A DNA stretch of 64,000 bases from Zarea fungicola (lineage: Eukaryota > Ascomycota > Sordariomycetes > Hypocreales > Cordycipitaceae), in NCBI GenBank assembly GCA_900169235.1, contig FWCC01000023.1:186001-250000 (forward strand), in the 5' to 3' direction. Below are positions 43,651 to 54,568 of the stretch, in pieces; within the stretch, counting starts at the first letter, position 1; each line of letters begins with the position of its first letter. The notes under the pieces are model-generated. The model was not told where the DNA came from, did no database searches, and was given only the letters and a program-made list of their open reading frames with translations. A program made the translations under genes and the position numbers.

Positions 43651-45087
43651 TCATGGCAGAACCCAGGTGGTCGTGGACGATCCAGGAACGCGGCCGTTCC
43701 AGGAACCATCGCGCTCGGTGCCGACCTGGACAAAAATGTCCTTGTCGTACCGGTTCTGGATGACGACGGTGCGCGTGTTGTCCGGGTTGACCGAGGCCAC
43801 CGACAGCAGGCCGGTGCCGTCGTCAAAGATGTAGCTGCCGGTGCCGTCGACGACGCGGCCGCCCTTGGCCATGAACTTGCTGTACTGGCCCATCATGTAG
43901 TAGTCCACCTCCTTGTTGTACGTGCCCTGGTCCTGGTTCACGGTGATGAGCCCCGTGCACACGGAGCAGGCCGAGCCGCCCGACAGCGCCGGCCCGCCCG
44001 TGGACCACGAGCCCAGCGTCCACGCGATGATGCCGTTGCCCCAGTTCTGCAGCGGGAACATGTTGAAGTTGGACGTGCTCTGCCAGTCCGTGTGGCCCTT
44101 GGCCGTCCAGCACTCCGTCATGTACTGCTCCGAGTCCGGGAACTCGTCGTGGAACTGCGTCATTGGCGCCCACAGCGCCTGGTCCTTGCCCGGCGCGTAG
44201 CAGTGCCACGCCGCCGTGTTGACGTACTGGCCCGCCGTGTTGAACACCGTCTGTGGGTAGTTGTACTGATCAGTATTGTGGTCATACGCCCACACCTGCG
44301 TGTCAAGGCCAGCGCCGCGCAGGGCAGGGCCGACATTGTTCTGGATGAGCCCAGCCGACTCGTCAGCCTCGATCTTCATGGTAGGCATGCCGGCACGGTT
44401 GTTCAGTGGCTCATTTTGGATGGTGATGGCGTCGACTGTGACGCCGCGCTTTGCGTATTCTTGCAGGTAGCGGACAAAGTAGCTGCCAAAGGCGTCAGCG
44501 TATTGGTGGTCCAGTTGGTTGTTGACGGTCGTGTCCGTCAAAGTGTGGTCGAGCTTCATCCACGCCGGGGGCGACCAGGGGGACCCGAGAAGGGTCATGT
44601 TGCCCTGGAGACTCTTCATATCCTTGAGCATCGTGACCATGGCCTCGCCGCGATCCCCGAGATCAAAATTGGCAATGCTCGGGTCGGCGTTGCCACCATT
44701 GTCATCATACGAGTAAGCGGGATCGGCAGACAGATCTGAGCTCGCAATCGTGTGGCGCATGAGGTTAAAGTTGAGACCAGATTCAGTCATGAGATCTGTG
44801 AGCACCTCGTTGCGGACGTTGCTCGGCAGGTTGTTGAAAGCAGTGACAGTGGCGTCGGTGACGGCGGCACCAAAACCCTTGACCTCTTGCTTGAGGCTGC
44901 TCTCCTTGATGGTGAACTTCCAGTCCGAGAGACCACCGGTGTTGCCACCATTCAAGGTGGGAGCATCAAATGAGCTCAACTTGTACTGGCCATCGGCGGT
45001 TGAGGTCCAGGCTTGCGCAGAGGCTCTCTTCTGGGCAGCCAAGGCACTGCCGCTGACGACCAAAGCAGAAACGGTAAAGCGAAGCAT
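43651..45087 (-). CDS. Secreted endo-beta-1,6-glucanase, GH30
   Basis: A 478-aa, single-exon glycoside hydrolase. Signal peptide at residues 1-17 (MLRFTVSALVVSGSALA), followed by a KR processing site at 20-21. GH30 landmarks are KGFGAAVTDATV near the start of the barrel, GSPWSPPAWMK, the acid/base Glu226 in ITIQNEPLN, and the nucleophile Glu325 in QYMTECW. The C-terminal beta-domain ends in GSSTTTWVLP. It resembles the beta-1,6-glucanases of Trichoderma and Neurospora more than glucosylceramidases. The enzyme would attack beta-1,6-glucan of fungal walls, in mycoparasitism or self-wall remodelling. Codon use is strongly C/G-ending. Confidence 0.93.
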   Translation of the reverse strand: MLRFTVSALVVSGSALAAQKRASAQAWTSTADGQYKLSSFDAPTLNGGNTGGLSDWKFTIKESSLKQEVKGFGAAVTDATVTAFNNLPSNVRNEVLTDLMTESGLNFNLMRHTIASSDLSADPAYSYDDNGGNADPSIANFDLGDRGEAMVTMLKDMKSLQGNMTLLGSPWSPPAWMKLDHTLTDTTVNNQLDHQYADAFGSYFVRYLQEYAKRGVTVDAITIQNEPLNNRAGMPTMKIEADESAGLIQNNVGPALRGAGLDTQVWAYDHNTDQYNYPQTVFNTAGQYVNTAAWHCYAPGKDQALWAPMTQFHDEFPDSEQYMTECWTAKGHTDWQSTSNFNMFPLQNWGNGIIAWTLGSWSTGGPALSGGSACSVCTGLITVNQDQGTYNKEVDYYMMGQYSKFMAKGGRVVDGTGSYIFDDGTGLLSVASVNPDNTRTVVIQNRYDKDIFVQVGTERDGSWNGRVPGSSTTTWVLP

Positions 45088-45956
45088 TTTGGCAGCGGAT
45101 GGCGGGTGAAACGATTAAATGGAAGGGCCAGTGATGAACCGAGAGAGCCACTAGAGCAAGATGAAACGTATTTGCTGGTACTCATCGCGGCTTTTATAAC
45201 TCAGCTTTGCACAGCTTCGTACAGCCTGGCAAGGCCATTCGCTGCGTTGCGTCCATCCGTCGTTTGGCTCAGCCAGCCTTGACGTTGCATTGAACCTAAC
45301 AAAAGGAACTACGTTACCTACCTAGGATAGAACGCGTCGGTGGACAAGCCAGAATGAGCAACAGCTCCTTGTATCAGAATCGGGCCTTTCTTGGCGATCG
45401 TCATTCTCATGTACTCTATGCGGAACTCGCTAGCGGCGCAAGATCGGACGGGGGAATCAGACACCACCAATATCGACACGGCACCAAACGTCATTCGGGC
45501 AGCAAAGGTAAAGGCAGATGGATACGGGGAATGTCGCTGGTTACTAGTTTAACTGATCGTCACTTATACTCCGCATTTTCCCCCTTTGCCGGGATAAATT
45601 TTTGTAGACCAAATTGGAAGGATGGTCTTCCTCCACATCTTGGCAAGCCTTATCCCCAGGCGACCGCATTGCTCGTAATGCACCATAATGCACCCCACAA
45701 ACAAATGCACTGGCTGCGGACTCCAGATGCCAACCCCGTACTGCACGTAAGCAAGAATCTCCGACGGATGCTGCCTTGTCGCCAGCTGTGATCATCGTCA
45801 AAATAATGCTTGGCGGTGCTAAAACAGTGGACGGGATCGCTAGAGTGTTTCGGATGATTTGGTAAACTTGGTAAACTTGGCAAACTGGAGGGCAGAGGCT
45901 TCACGCTGACGCCTGCTGGGGTATCTATAATTCCAGGTTCAACAGTACTGGCAACG
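45088..45956. other. Intergenic, GH30 promoter side
   Basis: Promoter of the GH30 gene and 3' flank of the cyclin gene. ORFs here overlap on both strands and show no family features. Confidence 0.55.
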
Positions 45957-47063
45957 TCAGCCCAGGGCTGGCCCGAAAACGTCGTCCGCGCCCTCGAGCT
46001 TTCGGCGTTTCGGGTCTCGGGATTCCGCATCGGCGAGGAGGGAACCGCCGTCCAAGGCAGGTCCTGGCTTTTTGATCTTGATCGCGGCCTGTTCGCGACG
46101 CGCGCGCTGAAGCGCCACCAAGTCAGCCCGGTCCGGATCCCGGCATTTTTGCAGCTTCTTCCGCAACGGCTTCATGGATTTGACAGTCTCGGGCTAAGCA
46201 AGGTTAGTAAAGAAAAACGGAGACGCGGCGGCGACGTTGCAGCTTACTGTTCCCCAATAATCTGCCATGCGCTCTGGCGGCTCCTCTTCCAACAGCTTCC
46301 GACAAGCCTCCAATGCAGTAAATATTTTGTTCCGAAGCGTGGTGTGTGCCGTAGCATTCTCATCCGCTGGCTCTGGCAGAGGGATCAACACATCCACCAG
46401 ACCAGGGTCAGCTATCAATAGAGCGGCCATCATGATCTGGCTTGGGGCGTAGTAGAAGTATACATCAGTCACGAGGGCGCTGAACTTGAGAATCTCCCTT
46501 GCCCGCATATGCGCCGTGTTGATTCTGTTCTGCTCAGAGGGCATTTTTCGTCGCAGTTCGAGGATGGCGCCTTCGAGGGCTCGGAAGGGGTGTCGAACGT
46601 CAAAGGCAAATCGAATGCCCTGGCAGAGGAGGAATTCTCCCGCCAATATTTGTTCGCTCGTCGTATTGGGGAATTTGTCGGCAAGCCGTGCAAGGCGGAT
46701 GTAGAAGCCCTCAGCCTTGCACCCGAAGAACAGCGACGTCTTGAGGAGCTCTGTCGGGGGGTAGGTCATGACGGAATTGGTCACGTAGAAGCGGCGAAGG
46801 AAGATGGCGGCCGTGGATCGGATCTCGGTCGGGAGCTCGCAGAACTGCGCTGCTCGAATCAGCTCAATGGTGAAGAACTTGACAAGCCGAGCCTCCTCCT
46901 CTGGCGTCAGGAACTCGGGAGGCGGATCAAGGTTGAGGCGCGCGGCGATCTGTTGTTTGGCCTGTGCGTTTGTTTTTTGGCGAAGCTCCTGCAAGCCGTC
47001 AGGAGAGTATGACCAGAGCCGAAATTGGCTCGATTGCCTGTATCGTTCGTCCTCGGTGGCCAT
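45957..47063 (-). CDS. ccl1: Cyclin H / Ccl1 (TFIIH-associated CDK-activating kinase cyclin)
   Basis: Regulatory partner of the Cdk7/Kin28 kinase in TFIIH, acting in the nucleus on RNA polymerase II CTD phosphorylation. Two minus-strand exons, 47063-46248 and 46193-45957, join in frame (350 aa). The start MATEDERYRQSSQFRLWSYS was preferred over the longer open frame because cyclin H proteins begin close to the SSQFRLWS motif. Two cyclin folds follow: EARLVKFFTIELIRAAQF, ATAIFLRRFYVTNSVMTYPP (read here as STAAIFLRRFY) and KTSLFFGCKAEGFYIRL in the first, and LLCQGIRFAFDVRHPFRALEG to YYAPSQIMMAALL in the second. The second exon is Lys/Arg-rich. Confidence 0.92.
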
Positions 47064-47543
47064 TGTGTACAGCGCCTCGCCAAGCGACAATGCAGCGTCC
47101 ACGGTGCTGGGTGTGGATGAAGTTGGTGATGGAGGTAGAATTGCTGGTGGAGCGTTAATTGAGGCTGTTGACAGCAGCTGTCGCTTAGCACGTGCAGGCA
47201 GCAACGTATCTGTGCTGCATTCGCAAAAACCGTACAGAGCAGCGACGGCCAAAAAGAATTATTTAAAAAACGTGGATATTAATAAGGACTATCATATTGT
47301 CTAAAACAGAATTAATATTGTGAATTACTTCTCGCTTTGAAAGCCAGTGACCAAGTCCATGCCGATGGAATCTTCCATCACAGCACGGCATGACGAGGAC
47401 GGATTAAACAATAAATAATAATAATAATAAAAAAACTTTGCGAATAAAAGCTGCGCCATATCATTCTTATAACACATACCGGCTCGTGTGTTGGTGGCTT
47501 GCCATCATCTACCTTGGCACAATGTTTGCTCATGACGGCTCGT
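47064..47543. other. Intergenic, cyclin promoter side
   Basis: About 480 bp; an AAT trinucleotide run lies at about 47409-47430. No gene is supported; the open frame upstream of the cyclin start is Pro/Ser-rich leader. Confidence 0.5.
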
Positions 47544-48582
47544 TTACTCAGCTCTGTTAATCACATAGCGCTTCTTGAGACGGTACGCAATCGCACGCTT
47601 GCGGGCTTTCTCACTCTGAGTAAAAGCGGCAGAACCACCGAACGGGCCGGCCAAAGCTTGGTTGCGGACGCGGACAACGCACACGTTCTTGACACCAGCA
47701 ACCTCACCGTCGCAAGTCATGCCCTCGGGCATACGAACGGTAATGGGAAAGTCTGTGTTGGTAGCAATAGACAAACCGCTGATACCAACACCCGGCATGT
47801 TGAGAGGCATGCTTGCGCTCTGGAAAGCGGCGCCATCTTTGCCTCCAGAGCTCGGGTCAATAGCAGCGGTGAGGGGACCCGCGCCATCTTGGTTGATCTA
47901 GATGGCATAGCACGGTTAGAGTAGGATATATCGAACGGAATTAATTTTTACATACCTGGCGGTAAACAAGGCTTATGTCACCATCGTCATTAGAGGTGGG
48001 CATGCCCTTGACGGCGCCTTGACCGGCCATGTCGCCAACCAGTGTCTCCTTGGGGAAGCTGCTGGGCTTTCCACCAAGACCAAGTGCACCAATTCCAGGC
48101 AAGTTGAGGAAAGAAGAGAACGTGTCCCGCATCTCATTCATGTGCTCCTCGCGACGTTGGTTACGCTGGGCACTCAGGTCGTCTTCGACGCCGACAGCCC
48201 CAGAGGCTCCGCTGTTGGTCGGCGCGTTATTGCCACGGCCCATAAAAGCAGCCACAACTTTATCTGCCGTTACTTCGCCATTGCCTTGAGTCCAGCCAAG
48301 AGGGCTCTTGCCCTGCGCAATCTCAGCATCGCGGATGATACAGGTGTCTGCCTGGGCGCCGCATGAATTGGCGACACAGTCACGAGGAGTGCCATCCGCG
48401 ACTGTCCTCGGCGTCAGATTATTCATTCCTAAACTGTAGTGGCTACACGAAGCTGACTTACCTCCAAGACCAGGCATAGAGACGCCGTTGGCACCGACAA
48501 CATTCCGGATGATGCCGTGAGCGGAGACCGTGGCAGTCAGAGAAAGAGAAAGAGAAGCAGAGAAGATGATGGAATATTGCAT
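47544..48582 (-). CDS. Egh16/Gas1/Mas3-like secreted protein
   Basis: Three minus-strand exons, 48582-48462, 48401-47956 and 47897-47544, join in frame to give 306 aa. The first junction restores the family segment MPGLGVADGTPRDC, with G-A-N-G-V just before it. A signal peptide covers residues 1-20 and the mature protein begins with His-Gly. Other family landmarks are CGAQADTCIIRDAEIAQG, the segment APTNSGASGAVGVEDDLSAQ, and DGAGPLTAAIDPSSGG after the last junction. Members such as Gas1 and Gas2 of Magnaporthe are expressed in appressoria and needed for full virulence. The C-terminal RKRAIAYRLKKR tail is very basic. The biochemical activity of the family is unknown. Confidence 0.9.
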
Positions 48583-50267
48583 TTTGTACAAAGCACCAAA
48601 TTAGTAACTGGAGAGAAGAGAAGAGGAGAAATAGATTGCTTCTGCCACCAGGACAGTACGTGCAAAAGTTTATGAGTAAAAGACAAAAGATGACAGTTCT
48701 TGGACAATCAAATCCAGACCTCTCCGGGTAGGCGCCGTTCTAATATACAGCTTGGCAGCAGAACTGAAGAAATTGACCAACAGCCGTCAGCGCTGGTCGC
48801 AATGAGCTCTGCTTTACACAATCCAACATGATGTTCGTAATGACCGAGGTTAACAAAGGCGTGTAATTTCCGCTTTTCCACGAGAAAAATGCATGATAAC
48901 AACAAAATTGCTAGGGATTTCCATCGAGCAAGGCTCCGACTGAATAGGCCTGCCTGAAACGTGTTGGGGATCAGAGCGGTCGAGGTGGACCGATGCAACG
49001 CCACGATCTAATTTTATCCAAAGGGGAAGCAGCCAAAACAGGGCTGAGGGCTTGGCGGGTGCTAGTAGTTAGCATTGCTAAATCTGCGGAAATGATGCTA
49101 TGTAGTTTACACAACGTAGTCCTATCTACGACGGTGTAATTTAATGTTCGATGTAACCTTGCCTCGCTTGTGTCCCCCTAATGTGCACGGCTAGACACCC
49201 CGCGTGCCGCAATGTAAAGGTGCTTTTTTATATTAAATGTATTCTATATTCTCTATTTCGAGAACTGCAGTTAGTTGCTAGTCTACTCGGACGTAGTTGC
49301 GATACTCCTGCAATAAATTGTTAGGCACGCATGTTCACATCGTTTTGGCGAGCTGTTGTGCTTTCATTCCGGCGCAGGCCATGAACATGGGCTAGTCAAA
49401 AAGAAAGCATTGGAACAGAGAACGAGAGAATTAGCCGCCGCAAAGGCTTTGTAATGCAAAGAATAACATGTCGTGGCAATGTGTGGCCTACAAACTCTGC
49501 GTTTTGCCAAGACAAGCATCGTACTATCGCATGTAATACTCAGTTGGAATTAGGTTTAAACATGCCCATTGCCGTTGATGAAACATGTATCAGTTACTGG
49601 GTTCAAGTGTTCTTATTTTAGACAATTTAAGGATCTTTAGCTGTGAGTAGTGCTTCCCATACTCCATAGACCTGCGACAGGGAGTACGATTTAAGTCGCC
49701 TTGGCAGCGCACGGTCATTTTAGCGAAGCAAGGCTACGGTAGCAACCGCATTTTGAATTGTAACCATGTTTCGTTTCCAGTTGCATGAACAAACTAGTGG
49801 GCTGCTTCCGATCGACCAGCTGTGGGACTGTTTTGCATCCCTGCTGGCTCAGTTGAGCGCCTGAGCGTTGGCTCACTTTGAAGATTTCCCCCCTGGAGTG
49901 AATGTCTGAGCGGAGATACCCACAGGGGAAGCTTGGCTTGTTCCAATCAGGCGGTGCAGACATCTAGCGCACTGCCTAATTTGGCATCTTCTAGCTTCGC
50001 TCTCTGTCTGAGTGCAAAGCGTCTTGCTTGTGATTGCGTTGTCACAGTAGCTTTTGCTCGATAGACAATTCTAAAACGCGAGCAATTCGAATCATGTACG
50101 ATTAACCAGTACTTAAGACTTCAACCTTCGCACATCCGATGCTTCTCTAGCAGCCAGCAACCACCCTTCTTACTATCCAAATTTCTCAATCCAATTCTCT
50201 TCTTCAACTTATACTTTCACTTCTCCCTTTTACAATTGCGCCTATATTATCCCTACATTATTTCATA
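48583..50267. other. Divergent intergenic region, 1.7 kb
   Basis: No gene is supported. The last 170 bp before 50268 are C/T-rich and look like the 5' leader of the small secreted protein. Confidence 0.55.
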
Positions 50268-50606
50268 ATGAGAACCACCACCTTTCTTCTCGCCCTCGCC
50301 GCTGGCTCGGCTGTTACTGCTATCCCCACCAAGCGTGAGACCAACTTTGGCGGGGCCAGCGGTCCTCTCGGCGGCCTTCTTGGTGGCGGCCCTGCGTCTG
50401 GTCTTGGTGACTCTGCTCAAGCCGCTATCGCTGAAGTCTTCAAGGCTGTTGATGCCGTTCTCAATATTCCCGGCGATGCGGCCGGAAAGCTCCTCGAGGG
50501 AGACCCGGTGGGTGCCGGGACCCAGCTTGTTAGCGATGTTGCCAAGCTCGGTACCGACCTCCCCAAGGATGCCATGGGAATCATCAGCCCTCTTATACAA
50601 GTTTAA
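50268..50606 (+). CDS. Small secreted Gly-rich protein, function unknown
   Basis: A 112-aa, single-exon ORF with C-ending codon bias in an otherwise AT-rich stretch. Signal peptide at residues 1-18 (TTTFLLALAAGSAVTA), then a Kex2-type KR at 22-23. The mature part starts with a Gly-rich run (FGGASGPLGGLLGGGPASGLG) and continues as amphipathic helix (AAIAEVFKAVDAVLNIPGDA). It has no cysteine. Small secreted proteins of this kind are often effectors or surface-active peptides, but nothing here shows which. A further intron near the 3' end cannot be excluded. Confidence 0.65.
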   Translation: MRTTTFLLALAAGSAVTAIPTKRETNFGGASGPLGGLLGGGPASGLGDSAQAAIAEVFKAVDAVLNIPGDAAGKLLEGDPVGAGTQLVSDVAKLGTDLPKDAMGIISPLIQV

Positions 50607-53600
50607 ACTGCATACGACGGTACGGCACTCAATCGGGGTGGTATTGTACCTGGCCAGCCACGAGAATGGTGATTCAACGAGACTGAATAATATTTTAACG
50701 GTGCAAGATTCTACCAAGGTAATTCAGCCTTGCTCAGAAAATATATACAAGTGTTGTTTGCTAACAGAGCTGAGCCTAGTATTGGACTAGACAGTATGAA
50801 TTGGTTTACAAAGAAAGCCGGTCGCGATCGATCAAAATCTGAGCTGACATATATTTTTCTCCTTTAATAATTAATTATTGTACTATTAATCTATAGGACT
50901 AATAAAACATTGTTTTAATGTGCCAGCCTAGTGTCCCTGTAGTTGCCCGACGGTTTGGGCTGTCCACACTATTCAGTGCTTCTGTTTGCCTCGAGAAAAA
51001 TTAGTCCAGTGCTTTGATTAATGAAGAACGCTGAAGCATTGCATTTTTGAATGCGATAACATAAGCTGGTGTCCAAGATAGTATTTTTGGGGTATACCAA
51101 CACTCCTGGTTATCAGTAATGGGTACTTGGACTTTTACTTGGACTAGTTATTTGTATGCCGCCCATTAGGCGAGGATTATCTTATTAATTGAGAAGGAGC
51201 TGTATCGTACACGTGATACATTCCTGTGGCTTCATCCCAGAATTAAATGTTGAAATCATCAACCAACACCCTTTCTAATAATAGTGCCTCATGAGTGTAT
51301 CAATTCCCATCCACTGTGGGCTCTCGCACGGTTCGTAGTAAGCGGGCTTTCTTTGCAACGCCTGGTTTTGAGTCGTGCAAAAAAGTTCACTAATCATATT
51401 ATTCTCTCAATTCTCGACGAACCGCTGTATCAAGTTACTCAGCATCTCCCGCACATACTGTTGGATATCCACCTCGTCAACGCACCGGTAAAGCTGTGAA
51501 CTGACAGATTGATTGACTGGACCAATTTATCCCCTGCTGCCCGCTACATTGCTGGTTGACTATTTACTATAGGGTACCATCGGGTAGCCTTGGAGGCTTC
51601 TTTGCGTGTCCTATTAAAAGCAAATACCCCGTGGGGAGATCATAATAAAGAGACATGGGAGAGAATACGGAGATATAGCTCCTTATTACCTTCCAAAGTG
51701 GGAAGGTAGTTTGAGCAATACGAATCATAGAATCAAATGCGTTAATTAATTGATCCCATTGCGACATTGCGCTAAGCTCTTACAGATAAAATAAAAAATA
51801 AAAAGATCAAGTCGCTCGATAAGTTGCTATCTTTTTTGGAGCCTATGGCCAGATAGTCAGAAACGTGTTCCATTTTACAATCGCGCTGTTGTATCCACAC
51901 GAACGTTTCTATAGAAAACCTGAGCTTCCAGGAAGTCTTTAGTTCAACCAACCAAAATGCATGAACTACTGTAACCTGCGTCGTATGCGAGTTAAAAGCT
52001 CAAGGACACGTTAGACTGGCGCTAGGATGACCTAAAGGTTCGTTGCCTGCTTTCAGACAAGTGGCATTGAGGCAGGCCGGCCTGGATGATGCCATCACAA
52101 CCCACCAAGTGGGATAGTTCCGCAAAGTCAGCCACCAGAATTCATCACTTACAAGCGTCAACTGGATCACACAGCACCCTGCAGGAACTACACTTGTGCA
52201 CTCGTATCTAGTTTGGCGGACCCTTGGCCTGAGCGTCTCCGTTGGTCACTCTACCTTTCCTTGTACGTAACTGGCTCAAATGCTACTGGCTAATCTGTAG
52301 TATTCTGTAATGCGTAGCTTCCAGCCAAAGGGATTCAGCTCTCCTCGCTGTACCAGTAAAGGACAGTTTTGTTGCCACTTATTATTAGCGTAGGAAGCGG
52401 TTATTTGGTTGGTCGGAAACCCCGCAAAAATCTAGGACATTTGAGCGATCCTTATCGAATGCGGCATAACGCAGCCATCTTGTGGCTCACAATTTACAGA
52501 CTAGTATTTCTAGTGCTTGATAAAAGAAGGATTGCCTCACTCCGCTCAGCTTTCCTAGCGTCGCAAGGGGAGGACGGAGTACTCCGTAGTAAGCCAGCTT
52601 ATCTTGGGAAACTGTTGGTTACCCCCACCGTAGATACCCGCGAATAATACTCGCATACTAACCGACCTGAGCAATAAGAGTGGGTGCATCTAGTAGCAAA
52701 TTCTCAATATTCCAGTGCAACTCGTACTGTAAGGCTGTTGAAATTGTCTGGTTGGCGCTCCGGCTGGCTGCCGTGGCTGCTAGCTTACTACTGAGCCTTC
52801 TTTCCATATTGGTGCGGCAAAAGGTGAATGTGAAATGGTGTGCTAACCCTGAAGTGGCCCCAAAGTCCGGGCGTCGTTCTTGGAACAGGCAAAACAGCCG
52901 GCAAGCCACTGATTAACCAAATTGGCAAGCTTGGAATACACACGCTCTCCACTTCCCCGCGTGGCTTCCAAAAGTTCGCCCAACTCCGCCCTGTTACGAA
53001 GCTCTTGGTTGTTCTAGAACTTCTAGAACAATTGTCAGAATTGCCGTTTGAAGCCTTCTCCACCTGGAGTTGTTGTTTTGCCACGGCGGGCGGATCGCGC
53101 CCAATCACCCACATCATCCCGGACAGTTCAGCCATGGAATGAGGGTATCTCGTGACAGGTTGGAAACGAAAACGTTGTACATACTACTAACCGGGCGGCG
53201 AGGCCAGAGGCCCCATACGAATGCATTAGCCTGCTTGTGCTTGTGCGGCCCTTTCGCGCGGGCTGCGGCTGAAAATTAGACTAAAAAAAGTTCCTATTCT
53301 CACTGCTACCATACCAGTAGACCAGCCTTGTTACTGGCCAATATTGACTGGTTCTAACTAATAATAAACAGTTGATTTCGCTACCAACGAGCTCCAAATG
53401 CTTTGAGTGTACTTTTATCAATGGTGACATTATTTCATCTCCTCCTCCACAACTTAGGGAATAAGGTCCAACCGTCCAACCCGCACAATAGAATCCACAG
53501 CGTGATTACGTTTTAATCCAAACTAGGAGGACCATAATCAGGATAGGGAAAGTGGCCCAGATAAGAACTCGGCTCTGTTCTTCTCCCTCGCCTTCATCCT

Positions 53601-54568
53601 TGTACGAACTGGTCTGGGTGCCTCACTTCAAACCAGTGATGGCCTCTCCCAAAATTGCTGGACACCTAGTGATGTCGCGCCGTCTGAGTCGTGCTTTCGC
53701 CACCTAGTCTAGCTTCTAGAGGTACATACTGTAAGACTCCGTTTTTTAAGGACACACACAGAACGGATTTGGCGCACGCCACATAATAATAGCCCGCGCT
53801 TTCGATTCTAGAGAATATTCATTCACTATTACCGTATCCGTAGACAGGCGCCTCATTAAAATAAAGTGACTGGGTTTGTAAGAAGCCATCTGACGCTTAG
53901 CCAGACTTCCTCCACTGATAGTAGAGGTTCGCTAATATAAATAGATAGTAGCATGGAGAGAAAGAAGAGGAGAAGGGCAGATAATAGCAGTGGCGTTATT
54001 AGGAGAAGATCCTATTCCAGTCAGATTGCGCCAATCCCAGACGGTTGCTCCCAGCCCCAAGTGCCGTGTGTACCGGGGGTGACACCTTATCTGGCACTCT
54101 GGGCGGCGCCAAAATGGCTCGAGCTCCTAATCAGCTGCCTCACCTGTGAATGTGCCAGCACAAACGGGCTTCGAAGCTTGAGCCACTCAGCCCAAGGATG
54201 GGAAAAAGCAACAGGGGGGGCTAGAAACTGAACCATACCAGAAAGCGGCCTGCCCGAAGAGGTGGGATTCGCCCGAGGGAGTAGCATTCGTGGTCTGTGA
54301 CCCTTTCTGGTATATTATAGAAGCCCGTTTCTGCAGCGAAACGGAAAGCATCTCTTCCTACTCGTTACACCTCCTTTTTGTCTGTCTTGGCTCTCTTGGC
54401 AACAGCAGTGCTTGATCAAGGGCACTTATACCCGAGCCGACTGTGTCCCAGTTCTAAATCAGAGTCTACACCACTCTGCGTTGATTTATCCTCATCGGCT
54501 TGGCATACTCTCGGCACTGGCCGTACGAAAGTTTACACTACTGGTTTCTCTTCCACCAATAGTACAAC
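50607..54568. other. Gene-poor AT-rich block, 4 kb
   Basis: No ORF with family features or splice continuity was found on either strand. Short GC-richer islands (for example about 53190-53280) stand out from AT-rich flanks. The pattern fits an old, mutated repeat region, though I cannot identify an element. The last 200 bp are pyrimidine-rich promoter and leader of the permease. Confidence 0.5.

Noticed and set aside
45354..45791. 145-codon open frame upstream of the GH30 gene
   Set aside because: His/Ser/Arg-rich composition, with another open frame on the opposite strand and no recognisable feature.
52660..53140. Overlapping ORFs on both strands in the first AT-rich block
   Set aside because: Both frames lack family features. 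It could be a transposon relic but nothing identifies one.
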